From NCBI RefSeq assembly GCF_000733775.1, contig NZ_JPOE01000002.1, forward strand, positions 1,302,001 to 1,366,000: DNA of 64,000 nucleotides. Reading direction: 5' to 3'. Source of the DNA: Thiomonas sp. FB-Cd. GTDB taxonomy: Bacteria > Pseudomonadota > Gammaproteobacteria > Burkholderiales > Burkholderiaceae_C. How positions within the stretch are numbered: position 1 is the stretch's first letter; each line of letters starts with the position of its first letter. Below are positions 24,788 to 35,815 of this stretch, piece by piece. A program made the translations under genes and the position numbers. The notes beneath the pieces were generated by a model that was given only the letters and a program-made list of their open reading frames with translations, searched no databases and was not told the DNA's origin.

Positions 24788-25951
24788 TCAACTGGGAGAA
24801 TATGCACGCACGTGCCACTGCCCGTCGCTCCAGGCCAGTTCACGGTCGAAATGGAATTGTTCGCCTTCGAGCGTCGCCCCGGCCGGCAGCTCGATGACGG
24901 CTTGCCCATCTTCGCGCAGCCGCTGCACGGCCTGGGCATAGCCCTCGCGCTGCGACCACTCGGCGCGAATGGCGCTGCGCGCCGCCAGCGGCTGCATGTA
25001 GCGCACCAGCTCACGCAAATCCAGCGAGAAACCGGTGGCCGGGCGCGGGCGCCCGAAGGTGGCGCCGATCTCGTCATAGCGCCCGCCACGGGCCAGCGCG
25101 TCGGGCTGGCCCTGCGCATACAGACCAAAAATCACCCCGCTGTGGTAGTGGTAGCCGCGCAGATCGGCCAGATCAATCTGCACGTCCACACCCGCCTGGG
25201 TCTGCGTGGCGGCCAGCCGGGCCAGGTCGGCCAGGGCTTCGCGGATGATCGGACGATCGGGCAGCACGCGCGCGGCATCGTCCAGCACGGAGGCATCGCC
25301 GAAGAGTTCCGGAAGCCCCAGGATTGCATCACGCTGCTCGCCACCGGTGCTGCGCGTGAGCTCCTGCAGCACGGCCTGATCCTTGCGTGAGAGCGCCTGC
25401 AGGATCGCATCGATCTGCTCGGGTCCTGCCACCATGCCGGCCAGCACGCCACGCACGATGCGCACGTCGGACAAGGCCAGGGTCATGCGCCGCACGCCGC
25501 CGAGTTGAAGGCTGCGCACGGCGAGCTGCTGCACCTCGATATCGGCTTCGAGTCCGGCGTGGCCATAGATCTCGGCGCCGAATTGCAGGGGCTCACGCGT
25601 GGCGTACACACCTTGTGCGCGCGTGTGGACCACGCTGCCGCTGTAGCAAAGTCGCACGATGCCTTCGCGGTTGAGCAGATGGGCGTCGATGCGCGTGGCC
25701 TGGGGCGTCATGTCCGCGCGCAAGCCCAGCGTGCGCCCCGAGATCTGGTCCACGAGCTTGAAGGTCTGCAGGTCGAGGTCCTGCCCGGTGCCGGAGAGCA
25801 GCGAGTCGACGTATTCCAGCAGGGGCGGAATCACCAGTTCGTAGCCATAGCCGCTTGCCGTGTCCAAAAGCGTGCGGCGCAGGGACTCGATGGCCCGCGA
25901 TTCGCTGGGAAGCGCATCGGAGAATTGCTCGGGAAGGAGCCAGGCAGTCAT
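24788..25951 (-). CDS. hisZ: ATP phosphoribosyltransferase regulatory subunit
   Basis: The 387-residue protein is a class II aminoacyl-tRNA-synthetase-like fold without tRNA charging. It has LGLRADMTPQATRID and RLCYSGSVVHTR in the dimer/active-site region, and ends soon after the catalytic core, lacking the HisS anticodon domain. HisZ works with short-form HisG as the regulatory subunit of the first histidine-pathway enzyme. It is the only his biosynthetic gene here and lies between hflC and purA, as in other Burkholderiales. Confidence 0.95.
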   Translation of the reverse strand: MTAWLLPEQFSDALPSESRAIESLRRTLLDTASGYGYELVIPPLLEYVDSLLSGTGQDLDLQTFKLVDQISGRTLGLRADMTPQATRIDAHLLNREGIVRLCYSGSVVHTRAQGVYATREPLQFGAEIYGHAGLEADIEVQQLAVRSLQLGGVRRMTLALSDVRIVRGVLAGMVAGPEQIDAILQALSRKDQAVLQELTRSTGGEQRDAILGLPELFGDASVLDDAARVLPDRPIIREALADLARLAATQTQAGVDVQIDLADLRGYHYHSGVIFGLYAQGQPDALARGGRYDEIGATFGRPRPATGFSLDLRELVRYMQPLAARSAIRAEWSQREGYAQAVQRLREDGQAVIELPAGATLEGEQFHFDRELAWSDGQWHVRAYSPS

Positions 25952-26152
25952 GCGAAGGGGGAAGACGGGCTGAGGGCAGGTGGAAATGTCATTCTAGGTG
26001 CGGCACGCGCCTGAGGCGGCAGGTCCGCCCCCCGCACCAGGGGAGCAAACTGGTTGCTCAAGCGCGATCCGACCGCGCAGCGCAGCGCGGGGCCGAGCGC
26101 GGCAGCGCACCAGCGCGTGGCGCCAGGCGCGAAGGCGTGGCGTGCCACGCAA

Positions 26153-27055
26153 TCAGCGCTTGGACGGATTGGGTTTGGGTGAGGAGCTGCCGTCGGGGTT
26201 GCGGAAGAAACGGAAGAAATCGTTGGATGGATCAAGCACCAAGACGTCGCTGCGACTGTTGAAGCTGGCGCGGTAGGCCTCCAGGCTGCGGTAGAAGGAC
26301 GCAAATTGCGGATTCTGGCCGAATGCCTTGGCATAGATCGCAGCGGCCTTCGCGTCGCCTTCGCCCTTGATGGTCTGCGCGCGGCTGTACGCGTCGGCCA
26401 CGATGATTTCGCGCTGCTTGTCGGCTTCGGCGCGGATCTTTTCCGCTTCGGCCTGCCCGGTCGAGCGCAATTCGTTGGCCACGCGCTTGCGCTCAGCCGA
26501 CATGCGGCGGTAGACCGACTGCGTGATGTCGGCGACAAAATCAACCCGCGTCAGACGCATGTCCACGATTTGCAGGCCGGTGCCGGCGGCAGACTGGGCG
26601 ATGACCTTCTGCACGTCCGACATGATCTTGTCGCGGTCGGTGGACAGCACCTGACCCACCGTGCGCCGCGTGATCTGTTCATTCAGCGCGGCCTTCACGA
26701 TGGCATACAGCCGGTCGTTCGCGCGCTGCTGGCTGCCGCCGTAGCTGCGAATGAACGCGGTGGGGTTGACAATGCGCCACTTCAGATACCAGTCCACCAC
26801 CACGTTCTTCTTCTCGGCCGTGATGAAGCGATCGGTATCGGGGCTTTGCAGCGTGAGCACGCGCTTGTCGAGAACCACGACATTTTCGAACGGGGCCGGC
26901 CACTTCAGATACAGGCCCGGTGACTTGATCACCCGCTTGATCTCGCCCAGGGCAAACACCGCCGCAAACTGGCGCTGGTCAACCACGAACAGGCTGGAGG
27001 CGAGAACCCCCAGGACGATGGCCAGGGCTACAACGGCAAGAATGGTTCGGTTCAT
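26153..27055 (-). CDS. hflC: HflC, FtsH-modulating membrane protein
   Basis: The 300-residue protein has one N-terminal membrane helix and an SPFH/band-7 domain (FVVDQRQFAAVFALGEIKRV). With HflK it forms a cage around the FtsH protease at the inner membrane. The gene starts nine bases after hflK. The segment between its stop and hisZ (about 200 bases) holds no recognisable gene, although many relatives carry a DUF2065 gene there. Confidence 0.95.
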   Translation of the reverse strand: MNRTILAVVALAIVLGVLASSLFVVDQRQFAAVFALGEIKRVIKSPGLYLKWPAPFENVVVLDKRVLTLQSPDTDRFITAEKKNVVVDWYLKWRIVNPTAFIRSYGGSQQRANDRLYAIVKAALNEQITRRTVGQVLSTDRDKIMSDVQKVIAQSAAGTGLQIVDMRLTRVDFVADITQSVYRRMSAERKRVANELRSTGQAEAEKIRAEADKQREIIVADAYSRAQTIKGEGDAKAAAIYAKAFGQNPQFASFYRSLEAYRASFNSRSDVLVLDPSNDFFRFFRNPDGSSSPKPNPSKR

Positions 27056-27064
27056 GGCGTGACC

Positions 27065-28471
27065 TCAGCGGGAATCGCGCTCGCGCAGGGTATCGCGCGA
27101 GCTGCTGCCTGAGGCATTGGCAAGGGGTGCCGAGCTGGCAACCCCGGCGGCGCTGTCGGCCAGCGCAGGCGCCGAGGCGGCTGGCAGGCTCGGCACGGGC
27201 AGGGCCGAGGCGGCTTGGCGGCTCGATGGGACCGATGGCGGCAGTGCGCTTGGCTGCAGCAGCTTGTCCAGCGGCAGGTACAGCAGGTTGTTCGACCCGC
27301 GCGACTCCACCATCACCTTGCTCACATTCGACAGGATTTGCTGCATGGTTTCCAGGTACATGCGCTCGCGTGTGACCTGCGGCGCTTTTTCATATTGGTT
27401 GAGGATGAGATCGAAGCGCGAGGTGTCACCCTGCGCCTGCGCCACGACACGCGCCTTGTAGCCCTCGGCTTCCTGCACCAGGCGCGACGCCGTGCCCTTG
27501 GCGCGCGGCACCACATCATTGGCGTACGCCTCCGCCTCGTTCTTCAGCCGCTCGCGGTCCTGGCCGGCCTTGATGGCGTCGTTGAAGGCTGCCTGCACCT
27601 GTTCGGGCGGCTGCACGCTTTGCAGCGTGACGTTGGTCACCAGGATACCCGTCTTGTAGCGGTCGAGGATCGACTGGATCAGATCCTGCACCTTGATGGC
27701 AACCTCGGCACGCCCCTCGTACAGCACGTAGTCCAGCGTCTTGCTGCCCACCACCGCGCGAATGGCGGTTTCGGCAGCCTGGGTCACGACATCATCCGGA
27801 CTGCGGTTGTTGTACAGGTAATCCACGACGTTGCTGATGCGGTACTGCACGGCAAAGCGGATGTCGACGATGTTCTCGTCCTGCGTGAGCATGGCCGACG
27901 CAGGCAAGCCGGTGGTGCGGATATCCCCGCCGCGGCCGACTTCCACCGAGCGCACCTGGGACACGTTGACGATTTCCTCAGCCCCGATCGGATAGGGCAT
28001 GCGCCAGTGAAACCCCGCCTCTTCGATATAGGCCAGCTTGCCAAAGCGCGTGACCACCGCCTGCTGGCCTTCTTGCACGATGAAAAAACCCGATCCGAGC
28101 CATCCCAGGACGACGATGGCGACGAGCGCGGCCACGCCAAAACCTGCGGCGCGCGGCGAGGGTTGAAAATCGGGCCGGCGCGGGGGCTTGAACCCGCCCC
28201 CACCCTTGCGGCCGAACAGCCCGTTGAGCTTGCGGTTGAAATCACGCCACAACTCATCGAGATCGGGCGGACCGCTGCCCTGTCCGGGGCGCTTGCCATC
28301 GTTGCCCGGGCGCTTGTCGCCATTGCCGGCGCCGTTGCCGTTCTTCGGGTCGGAACCCTGAGGCTGCTGCTCGGAACCGCCGCGACCCCATTGGGGGTCG
28401 TTCAGGTTGGCAATGCCTTCAGGCCGGGCGCAATCGGCAGCGCCTGCCGTTCGAGGCCACTTGAGGTGCAT
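27065..28471 (-). CDS. hflK: HflK, FtsH-modulating membrane protein
   Basis: The 468-residue protein has a Gly/Asn/Pro-rich cytoplasmic N-terminus (typical LNDPQWGRGG near 20), one membrane helix (about residues 120-140), an SPFH domain (QEGQQAVVTRFGKL onward) and a Pro/Ala/Ser-rich tail. ATG at 28471 follows the hflX stop by 17 bases. A TTG seven codons earlier overlaps hflX. HflK normally starts shortly before the LNDPQWG motif, so the exact start is uncertain. Confidence 0.93.
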   Translation of the reverse strand: MHLKWPRTAGAADCARPEGIANLNDPQWGRGGSEQQPQGSDPKNGNGAGNGDKRPGNDGKRPGQGSGPPDLDELWRDFNRKLNGLFGRKGGGGFKPPRRPDFQPSPRAAGFGVAALVAIVVLGWLGSGFFIVQEGQQAVVTRFGKLAYIEEAGFHWRMPYPIGAEEIVNVSQVRSVEVGRGGDIRTTGLPASAMLTQDENIVDIRFAVQYRISNVVDYLYNNRSPDDVVTQAAETAIRAVVGSKTLDYVLYEGRAEVAIKVQDLIQSILDRYKTGILVTNVTLQSVQPPEQVQAAFNDAIKAGQDRERLKNEAEAYANDVVPRAKGTASRLVQEAEGYKARVVAQAQGDTSRFDLILNQYEKAPQVTRERMYLETMQQILSNVSKVMVESRGSNNLLYLPLDKLLQPSALPPSVPSSRQAASALPVPSLPAASAPALADSAAGVASSAPLANASGSSSRDTLRERDSR

Positions 28472-28488
28472 GGTGAACTTGGTTGGTG

Positions 28489-29649
28489 TCAAGCGTGAAT
28501 GACGGGATGGCCATCGGCAGTGCTGCGTGCTGCAGCCATGGCAGCGAGATACTCGCGCAATGCATCGAGACCCGCGCCGGTCAGGGCACTGACGTCAAAG
28601 CTTTTGATGCTATCACGACCGCCTGTTCCAGCATGGGCCGCGTACCGGTCCGTGAAGGGAATCGGGGCCTGGAGCTTGTCGATCTTGTTGTAGACCAAAA
28701 TCTGTGGGATGTCCTGCGCCCCGATTTCCGCCAGCACCGCATTGACCTGTTCGATCTGCTGGTCGCGCTGCTCGTTCGACAAGTCCACCACATGCAAGAG
28801 CACGTCCGCCTCCAGCGTCTCGTCAAGCGTGGCCTTGAACGCATCGACCAGGCTGTGCGGCAAGTCCCGGATGAAACCCACCGTATCGGATACGACGGCG
28901 AACGCGCCAGGCGCGAGATAAATGCGCCGCGTGGTCGTATCCAGCGTGGCAAACAGTTGATTGGCCACATAGCCATGCGCGTGCGTCAGCGCGTTGAACA
29001 ACGTGCTCTTCCCCGCATTGGTGTAGCCGACGATGGACACGCGCAACTGACCGGCGCGGGCGCGGGCACGGCGCTGCGTGGAGCGCTGGCGCTCGAGCTT
29101 GTGCAGGCGAACCTGAAGCACCTTGATCTTGTCCTCCAGCATGCGCCGGTCGAGCTCGATCTGCTTCTCGCCAGGGCCCCCGCGCAGGCCAATACCCCCC
29201 TGCTGGCGCTCCAGGTGGGTCCAGCCGCGCACCAGCCGCGTCGCTGCGTGGCGCAAACGCGCCAGCTCCACCTGCAGCTTGCCCTCACCGCTGCGTGCAC
29301 GCCGCGCGAAGATCTCCAGGATCAACGCCGTGCGATCCCACACGGGGACGCCCAGCGCATTTTCAAGGTTGCGCTGTTGGGCGGGCGACAGCGCGTTGTC
29401 GAACAGCACGCACGAGGCGTGCGTGCCCACCACCTGCTGCTTGAGCTCGTCGACCTTGCCCGATCCCACGTAAAAGCCCGGATCGATGCGCCGACGCGTG
29501 CTCCAGAGGCTGGCCGACGGGACCAAACCCGCGGACAAGGCGAGCTCGTGCAGCTCGTGAAGCTGCGTATCGGGATGCGGTTGCCCGGTGTCGACCCCGA
29601 CGAGCACGGCACCGGGGGCCTCTTCAGGCCGCGTCAGGCTCGGAATCAC
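28489..29649 (-). CDS. hflX: HflX ribosome-associated GTPase
   Basis: The 386-residue GTPase splits stalled or stressed ribosomes. It has G1 [10 protein letters not shown]3 [10 protein letters not shown] and G4 NKID, plus the Gly-rich HflX linker [15 protein letters not shown]. The GTG at 29649 lies inside the end of hfq (26-base overlap), unusual but common in this order. Another GTG at residue 15 is possible. Confidence 0.94.
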   Translation of the reverse strand: MIPSLTRPEEAPGAVLVGVDTGQPHPDTQLHELHELALSAGLVPSASLWSTRRRIDPGFYVGSGKVDELKQQVVGTHASCVLFDNALSPAQQRNLENALGVPVWDRTALILEIFARRARSGEGKLQVELARLRHAATRLVRGWTHLERQQGGIGLRGGPGEKQIELDRRMLEDKIKVLQVRLHKLERQRSTQRRARARAGQLRVSIVGYTNAGKSTLFNALTHAHGYVANQLFATLDTTTRRIYLAPGAFAVVSDTVGFIRDLPHSLVDAFKATLDETLEADVLLHVVDLSNEQRDQQIEQVNAVLAEIGAQDIPQILVYNKIDKLQAPIPFTDRYAAHAGTGGRDSIKSFDVSALTGAGLDALREYLAAMAAARSTADGHPVIHA

Positions 29650-29869
29650 CGACGTGGAAGGTCACGGGACGGGCGGGCACGACTGTGGAAATGGCGTGCT
29701 TGTACACCATTTGCGTCACGGTGTTGCGAAGAAGGACCACATATTGATCGAAAGATTCGATATGACCTTGCAGCTTGATTCCGTTGACCAGATAGATTGA
29801 AACTTGAACGTGCTCCTTGCGCAGCAGGTTCAGGAAGGGGTCTTGTAGCAACTGCCCTTTGTTACTCAT
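29624..29869 (-). CDS. hfq: RNA chaperone Hfq
   Basis: The 81-residue protein has the Sm1 region ([20 protein letters not shown]) and Sm2 motif YKHAIST with the Q8 and H57-type residues of proteobacterial Hfq. It forms a hexamer that pairs small RNAs with messages. It heads hflX in the standard order and starts 116 bases after der, probably with its own promoter. Confidence 0.97.
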   Translation of the reverse strand: MSNKGQLLQDPFLNLLRKEHVQVSIYLVNGIKLQGHIESFDQYVVLLRNTVTQMVYKHAISTVVPARPVTFHVGDSEPDAA

Positions 29870-29985
29870 GAAAAACTCCAGTTGAGATTGTTATGCAAAA
29901 ACTGCCAGATGCCGCTCGAACATAGCACAAACCCGCATGCTTGCACGACGCTCGCACAGGTCGGCGGCGCATGCCGCGCGCGCGG

Positions 29986-31389
29986 TCAGCGCTCGGACTG
30001 GTAGGGGTTGTGCGACGAGCGGTATTCAACCCGCAGTGGCGTCCCGCTGAGCTTGAAAACCTTCGAAAACCGCGATTCCAGGTAGCGGGTGTAGCTGTTG
30101 GGCACGCGATCCAGGGCGTTGCCGTGGATGACGATGACAGGGGGGTTCTGGCCACCCTGATGGGCGTAGCGCAACTTGGGGCGCACGGTGCCGGCGCGCG
30201 GCGGCTGCTGAAACGCAACGGCCTCTTGCAGCGCCCGCGTCAGCCGGGGGGTGGACAGTTTCGCAAAGGCCGCCTTGAACGCCTCGTTGACCGATTTGAG
30301 CAAGGCACCAAGCCCCTTGCGGGACAGCGCGGAAATTTCGTGCTGGCGGGCAAAGCTCAGGAACGGCAAGCGCTCATGCAGGCTGTTGGTGAATTGCTGG
30401 CGCTGGTAGGCGTCAACCTTGTCCCACTTGTTGGCGGCCACCACCACGGCCCGGCCCGACTCGACGGCGAAGCCGGCAATGTGCGCATCCTGGTCCGACA
30501 CGCCCTCGCTGGCATCGAGCAACAGCACGACCACGTTGGCCGATTCGATGGCCTGCAAGGTCTTGAGCACCGAGAACTTCTCGATGGTCTCGAAAACCTT
30601 GCCCTTGCGCCGCAGGCCCGCGGTATCGATCAGCGTGTAGGCCACGCCGTCGCGCTCGAACGGCACCTCGATGGCGTCGCGCGTGGTGCCCGGCTGATCG
30701 AATGCGATGACCCGCTCTTCGCCCACCAGGGCATTGATCAGCGTGGACTTGCCCACATTCGGGCGCCCGACGATGGCAAGTTTGATCACGCGCTGCTGCG
30801 GCGCGGGCTCAAACTCCGCGGATTCGGCAGCCGCAACAGGCTCGTGCTCGTGCTCGTGCTCGAGTTCGGACGGTGCACCTTCTGGCACCGGCGGGCGCAG
30901 GTGTTCAACGATGGCATCCAGCAGCAAACCCACGCCGCTGCCGTGTGCCGCACTCACGGCAAGCGGCTGGCCCAGACCAAGCTCGTGGAACTCGGCCAAG
31001 GCCGTGGGCGGCAATCCCTCGGCCTTGTTCACCGCCAGCACCACGGTCTTGCCGGTCTTGCGCAGGTAGGCAGCAATCTGCTGGTCTTGGGGAGCCAGCC
31101 CGGTGCGCGCATCGGTGAGAAACACCACGACGTCGGATTCCGCGATCGCCTGCTTGGTCTGCTTGGCCATTTCAGCGACGATGCCCGTGTCGACCACGGG
31201 CTCGAACCCGCCTGTGTCCACAACGAGGAACGCCTGCCCTTCCCACTGCGTCCTGGCGTAGTGGCGGTCGCGCGTCAGGCCCGGAATATTGGCCACGATC
31301 GCATCACGCGAACGCGTGATGCGATTGAACAGCGTGGATTTGCCCACATTCGGGCGCCCGACCAGGGCCACGACGGGAATCATGCTCAT
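29986..31389 (-). CDS. der: Double-Era-like GTPase Der (EngA)
   Basis: The 467-residue protein has two GTPase domains, each starting [10 protein letters not shown](F/I)N, with DTGGF and DTAGLRRKG switch II and NKAEG and NKWDK base motifs, then a KH-like C-terminal domain (from about 370). The linker (about 160-185) is unusually His/Glu-rich ([13 protein letters not shown]). Der is essential for 50S ribosome assembly. Start at 31389 lies 40 bases after bamB. Confidence 0.97.
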   Translation of the reverse strand: MSMIPVVALVGRPNVGKSTLFNRITRSRDAIVANIPGLTRDRHYARTQWEGQAFLVVDTGGFEPVVDTGIVAEMAKQTKQAIAESDVVVFLTDARTGLAPQDQQIAAYLRKTGKTVVLAVNKAEGLPPTALAEFHELGLGQPLAVSAAHGSGVGLLLDAIVEHLRPPVPEGAPSELEHEHEHEPVAAAESAEFEPAPQQRVIKLAIVGRPNVGKSTLINALVGEERVIAFDQPGTTRDAIEVPFERDGVAYTLIDTAGLRRKGKVFETIEKFSVLKTLQAIESANVVVLLLDASEGVSDQDAHIAGFAVESGRAVVVAANKWDKVDAYQRQQFTNSLHERLPFLSFARQHEISALSRKGLGALLKSVNEAFKAAFAKLSTPRLTRALQEAVAFQQPPRAGTVRPKLRYAHQGGQNPPVIVIHGNALDRVPNSYTRYLESRFSKVFKLSGTPLRVEYRSSHNPYQSER

Positions 31390-31429
31390 ACGGCGACGCC
31401 GCGGCCATGCCGCAGAAAGCTCGGTGCGC

Positions 31430-32572
31430 TCATTCGGGCAGGAACCCGAAGACGCCGCCCTTGGCCGTCACGGCCACCAGCGTATTGCCCACGCCCACCA
31501 TCGGGCACTGGATGGCCGCGCCGTCGGTGCTCACGCGCCCGATGATGCTGCCGTCTTTGGCCGACAGAAAGGAAATGTAGCCCTGGTAATCGCCCACCGC
31601 GACGGTCACGCCCAGCAAAAGCGGTGCGCCGAGACGTCGATACTTCAACTGGCTGTTGCTCCAGCCTGCTGCACCGCTGGCCGCATCGTAGGCTTGCACC
31701 ACGCCGTCGCCCTGGCTTGCAACAACGAGGCTGCCGTTCTGGCTCACGCCGGTAGCCCCGACGGCCTTGTCGGTCCACAGCACACGCCCCGTGTCGAGGT
31801 CTGCGCAACCGATGGTGGACTGGTAGGCGCGCGCGCACACCATCGAGCCGGCCACGGCCGGTGCACCCGTGATGCCGATCACGCGCTCGACTTCCGTGAT
31901 GCCGCGGGCGCGCGCCAGGGTGGCCTCCCACAGCAAGGTCCCGCTTGCCAGTGAGACGGACTCGATGCGTCCCAAGGCGTTGCCCACCAGCAAGTCGTCG
32001 CCATGCGCGGTGATGCCCGAGGCCTGTTGCAGCAGCAAGGCCGGAGCGCGCGACACGTTGCTCCACAGCTTCTGGCCGGTTGCCGCGTTGAACGCCCACA
32101 GGCGCTGGTCTGCGCCCTGCACCACGATCGTGCCGCCGACGACAGCCGGCGCGGTGATCACGCTCGTGGGCAGCTGATACAGCCAAAGGACCTGGCCCTG
32201 AGGCCCGAGCGAGACGACCTGATTGGCGTCGTTGACGACGGCGGTGAAGGTCCCGTCGCTGCCGGTGCCGGCGCTGATGCCGCCCTTGACCTGGCTGCGC
32301 CACAACTCGCGCCCGGTGCCGGCGTCGATGCGCGCCACCACGCCGTCGCTGGAGGCCACTACCACGCCGGCGCTGGCGCCCGTGCCAACTGCGGCCGTCA
32401 CGAAGGTGGCCGGAACCGGCCCGACGTGCGCGCTCCACGCCGTCTTGGCCTGCAGGATGGTCGCCACCGGCCCCAGCGGCGTGGGGTCCGGCTGCTTGGG
32501 CGTCGATGCACAGGCGCCGAGGCCCGCCGCCAGGCTTGCGGCGACGAGAAGCTTGAGCGTGCGGGCCATCAT
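31430..32572 (-). CDS. bamB: Outer-membrane assembly lipoprotein BamB
   Basis: The 380-residue protein has a lipoprotein signal (lipobox GLGAC) and an eight-bladed PQQ/WD-like beta-propeller with repeats such as [21 protein letters not shown] and [10 protein letters not shown]. BamB is a partner of BamA in inserting outer-membrane proteins. Its ATG overlaps the stop of the TPR gene (ATGA), the usual coupling. Confidence 0.94.
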   Translation of the reverse strand: MMARTLKLLVAASLAAGLGACASTPKQPDPTPLGPVATILQAKTAWSAHVGPVPATFVTAAVGTGASAGVVVASSDGVVARIDAGTGRELWRSQVKGGISAGTGSDGTFTAVVNDANQVVSLGPQGQVLWLYQLPTSVITAPAVVGGTIVVQGADQRLWAFNAATGQKLWSNVSRAPALLLQQASGITAHGDDLLVGNALGRIESVSLASGTLLWEATLARARGITEVERVIGITGAPAVAGSMVCARAYQSTIGCADLDTGRVLWTDKAVGATGVSQNGSLVVASQGDGVVQAYDAASGAAGWSNSQLKYRRLGAPLLLGVTVAVGDYQGYISFLSAKDGSIIGRVSTDGAAIQCPMVGVGNTLVAVTAKGGVFGFLPE

Positions 32573-33207
32573 GATGCGCGGCCTCCCACGCTGTCGAGCT
32601 TGAGTTGCACCAGTTGCCGGTAGCCGGCATTGGGTGGCAGTGCCTTCATCGCGTCCTCATAAGCCTGGCGTGCCTTGTCCCGCTGGCCCATGAGGGCGTA
32701 AATGTCCCCGCGGCGCGTGGCGAACAAGGCATCGAAGGCAGGCGACGGGGACTGCTGCACCGCCTGCAGCGCGGCCGGCAATGCCTTGGCATCCACCTCA
32801 ATGGCCGAGAGATTGAGCAAGGCCGCAGCGCGATAGGACTGGCTTTGCGCGTGCTCGGCCGTCCAGCGCAGGACGGCTTGCGCCTCGCTGGGCTTGCCGG
32901 CATCGTCGTAGGCCTTGGCCATGGCCAGGCCGCCCATCTGCGCATAAGGGCTGTCGGCGTAGTGCGCCTGCAGCTCGGCCCAGGCTGGAGCCGCATTCGG
33001 CAGATTGCTGGCGCCGATTTCCCTGGTCATCTGACCAAACAGGGCCGAAGCCTGCGCGGCCTGCCGCGCCTGCCACCAGTGCCAGCCCGAGTACCCGGCC
33101 CACGCCACGCCTGCCACCAGGACGAGGGCGGAAATCAGCGTGCCCCAGCGGCTCCAGAAATCGCGCAGGGTGTCGATCTGGTCTTGTTCTTCGAGGTTGT
33201 AGCTCAT
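32569..33207 (-). CDS. yfgM: YfgM-type TPR membrane protein (SecYEG ancillary subunit)
   Basis: The 212-residue protein has a short cytoplasmic start (EEQDQIDTLRDFWSRWG), one membrane helix (about 22-42) and periplasmic TPR-like helices. YfgM acts near the Sec translocon and periplasmic chaperones and links to RcsB control in enterobacteria; in this order it always precedes bamB. Good family match by both topology and context. Confidence 0.9.
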   Translation of the reverse strand: MSYNLEEQDQIDTLRDFWSRWGTLISALVLVAGVAWAGYSGWHWWQARQAAQASALFGQMTREIGASNLPNAAPAWAELQAHYADSPYAQMGGLAMAKAYDDAGKPSEAQAVLRWTAEHAQSQSYRAAALLNLSAIEVDAKALPAALQAVQQSPSPAFDALFATRRGDIYALMGQRDKARQAYEDAMKALPPNAGYRQLVQLKLDSVGGRAS

Positions 33208-33245
33208 GGAGGATTGGTGTGTGTTCAGCCGCGCATTCTAGGGGC

Positions 33246-34541
33246 CTAGGCCGCCGCATCGGTGTGCGCAAGGCACGCGATCAGGCCCGCGAGGGGTTGC
33301 AGGGCGATGCGCTGCTGCTGGGCCTCGAGGCCATGACCCTGGCGCAGCGCCTTGCACGTGATCTCGCCGGCGGCATACTCGTCCTCGCCGAAGATCAGCG
33401 CGTAGCGCGCGCCGCTCGCATCTGCCTTTTTCATCTGGGACTTCATGCTGCCCGCTCCGGCGTGCAGCACCACGTTCAAGCCTGCGGTGCGCAGATCTTC
33501 GGCCGTTTGCATCGCCAGGGCCAGCGCCGGGGCATGCGCCAACACGATATAGGCATCGGGCTGCGGCGCGGGCACCGGCATGCCGCCCTGCTCCAGCAAG
33601 TCCAGCACACGTTCCACGCCCAGGGCCCAGCCGCAGGCCGGTGCGGGCTTGCCGCCGATCTGCTCGATCAGCCCGTCGTAGCGGCCCCCTGCGCACACGG
33701 TGCCCTGGGCGCCCAGGCGGTCGGTCACCCACTCGAACACGGTGAGGTTGTAGTAATCGAGCCCGCGGACCAGCCGCGGGTTGATGGTGAAGCCCTGCCC
33801 TGCCGCGCGCAGCAGGGCCTGCACGCCCTCGAAGTGCTGCAGCGACTCCTCGCCCAGCTCATCGATCAAGCGTGGCGCGGCATTGACCAGTGCCTGCATC
33901 TGCGGATTCTTGGTGTCAAGAATGCGCAGCGGGTTGCTGTGCAGGCGCCGGCGACTGTCCTCGTCCAGCTGATCCTGATGCGCCTCGAAATAGGCCACGA
34001 GCTTGTGGCGGTGGCGAAGCCGCTCATCGGGCTGGCCAAGGCAGTTCAGCTCCAGGCGCACGTCGGCCAGGCCCAGCATGTGCCACAACCGACGCGCCAT
34101 CAGGATGAGCTCGGCGTCGACGTCCGGTCCGGCAAATCCAAGCGCTTCGGCACCCACCTGGTGAAACTGCCGGTAGCGCCCACGCTGCGGACGCTCATGC
34201 CGAAACATGGGCCCGCTGTACCACAGCCGCTTGCCACCGTCGTACAACAGGTTGTGTTCCACTGCGGCGCGCACAACCGCCGCTGTGCTCTCCGGACGCA
34301 GCGTCAGCTGCTCGCCGTTGAGCGCGTCGGTAAAGCTGTACATCTCCTTCTCGACGATATCCGTGACTTCGCCGATGCTGCGCACAAACAATGCGGTGGG
34401 CTCGACGATCGGCGTGCGAATATTGCGGTAGCCGTAGCCCTGCATGAGCGCGCGCACCTGGGCCTCGAACCATTCCCAGCTCGCCGACTGTGGCGGCAAC
34501 AAGTCATTCATGCCTTTGACGGCACTGAGTTTTGCATTCAT
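33246..34541 (-). CDS. hisS: Histidyl-tRNA synthetase
   Basis: The 431-residue class II synthetase has the N-terminal KGMNDLLP, motif 2 [16 protein letters not shown], the HisA signature [19 protein letters not shown] (motif 3 region) and the anticodon-binding domain at the C-terminus. It follows ispG by eight bases and precedes yfgM by 38 bases in the conserved order. Confidence 0.97.
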   Translation of the reverse strand: MNAKLSAVKGMNDLLPPQSASWEWFEAQVRALMQGYGYRNIRTPIVEPTALFVRSIGEVTDIVEKEMYSFTDALNGEQLTLRPESTAAVVRAAVEHNLLYDGGKRLWYSGPMFRHERPQRGRYRQFHQVGAEALGFAGPDVDAELILMARRLWHMLGLADVRLELNCLGQPDERLRHRHKLVAYFEAHQDQLDEDSRRRLHSNPLRILDTKNPQMQALVNAAPRLIDELGEESLQHFEGVQALLRAAGQGFTINPRLVRGLDYYNLTVFEWVTDRLGAQGTVCAGGRYDGLIEQIGGKPAPACGWALGVERVLDLLEQGGMPVPAPQPDAYIVLAHAPALALAMQTAEDLRTAGLNVVLHAGAGSMKSQMKKADASGARYALIFGEDEYAAGEITCKALRQGHGLEAQQQRIALQPLAGLIACLAHTDAAA

Positions 34542-34549
34542 GCGGATGA

Positions 34550-35815
34550 TCAGTCCGCTGCGGCCTGTTGGCCCCAGCGATGCTCAATGTAGGAGTTGAC
34601 GATGTCGATGAACTGCACGGCGATGCCGTCGCCGCGCAGGGTGTACCGCTTTTCCCCGTCGATGTACACCGGCGCCGCAGGCTGCTCGCCCGTTCCGGGC
34701 AGGCTGATGCCGATGTCGGCATGACGGCTTTCGCCCGGCCCATTGACGATGCAGCCCATCACCGCCACGCGCAGCCCCTCCACCCCGGGGTATTGCGCGC
34801 GCCACAGCGGCATGTGCGCACGCAGGTGGCGATCAATATCCTGCGCCAGTTCCTGGAACACGCTGCTGGTGGTGCGCCCGCATCCTGGGCAGGCCGTGAC
34901 GCTGGGCACGAAGCTGCGCAGCCCGAGCGCCTGCAGGATTTCAAGCGCCACCACGACCTCCTGGGTGCGGGCCTCGCCAGGCGCGGGCGTCAGCGACACG
35001 CGGATCGTGTCCCCAATGCCCTCCTGGAGCAGCACGGCAAGCGCGGCCGTGCTCGCCACCGTGCCCTTCGTCCCCATGCCCGCCTCGGTCAGTCCGAGGT
35101 GCAGCGCATAGTCGCAGCGGCGTGAGAGCTCGCGGTACACGGCGATGAGATCGCGCACGCCCGAAACCTTGCACGACAGCAGGATCTGGTCGCCCGGCAG
35201 GCCAATGTCCCGTGCCCGCTTCGCCGATTCCAGCGCCGAGGTGATGAGCGCTTCATACATCACCTGCTGCGCGTCGCGCGGCTGCGCACGCGCAGCATTG
35301 GCGTCCATCAGCGCAGCGAGCAATTCCTGATCCAAGCTGCCCCAGTTCACCCCGATGCGCACGGGTTTGTTCCAGCGCGCGGCAACTTCGATCATCTGCG
35401 CGAACTGCCGATCCTTCTTATCGCCCTTGCCCACATTTCCCGGGTTGATCCGGTATTTGGACAACGCCTGTGCGCATTGCGGGTACTGGGTCAGCAGCAG
35501 GTGGCCGTTGTAGTGAAAGTCGCCAATCAGCGGCACGTCCACGCCCATGCGGTCAAGCTGCTCGCGGATGGCCGGCACCGCGGCAGCCGCCTCGGGCGTG
35601 TTGACCGTGATGCGCACCAACTCGGATCCCGCCTGCGCGAGCTCCTTGACCTGGATGGCCGTTCCGATGGCATCGACCGTGTCGGTGTTGGTCATGGACT
35701 GCACGCGCACAGGCGCGTCGCCGCCGACCTGCACGCAGCGCGCGCCCCAGCGCACTGCGACTTGACGAGTGGCACGGCGCCGCGGCACCGCGTCAGGAAT
35801 GAGCGCCATATCCAT
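34550..35815 (-). CDS. ispG: 4-hydroxy-3-methylbut-2-enyl diphosphate synthase (IspG/GcpE)
   Basis: The 421-residue iron-sulfur enzyme carries out the penultimate step of the MEP isoprenoid pathway. The TIM-barrel start [11 protein letters not shown] and the 4Fe-4S cysteines in [11 protein letters not shown] and [17 protein letters not shown] are present. The ATG at 35815 overlaps the rodZ stop (TGATG); a GTG one codon earlier is possible. Confidence 0.96.
   Translation of the reverse strand: MDMALIPDAVPRRRATRQVAVRWGARCVQVGGDAPVRVQSMTNTDTVDAIGTAIQVKELAQAGSELVRITVNTPEAAAAVPAIREQLDRMGVDVPLIGDFHYNGHLLLTQYPQCAQALSKYRINPGNVGKGDKKDRQFAQMIEVAARWNKPVRIGVNWGSLDQELLAALMDANAARAQPRDAQQVMYEALITSALESAKRARDIGLPGDQILLSCKVSGVRDLIAVYRELSRRCDYALHLGLTEAGMGTKGTVASTAALAVLLQEGIGDTIRVSLTPAPGEARTQEVVVALEILQALGLRSFVPSVTACPGCGRTTSSVFQELAQDIDRHLRAHMPLWRAQYPGVEGLRVAVMGCIVNGPGESRHADIGISLPGTGEQPAAPVYIDGEKRYTLRGDGIAVQFIDIVNSYIEHRWGQQAAAD

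Noticed and set aside
24788..25951. A second histidyl-tRNA synthetase gene
   Set aside because: It lacks the HisS anticodon domain and sits in the conserved hflC-hisZ-purA order, so it is HisZ, not a paralogous HisS.
25952..26152. DUF2065 gene expected between hisZ and hflC
   Set aside because: All three minus-strand frames were scanned by eye and none gives the short two-helix DUF2065 peptide.
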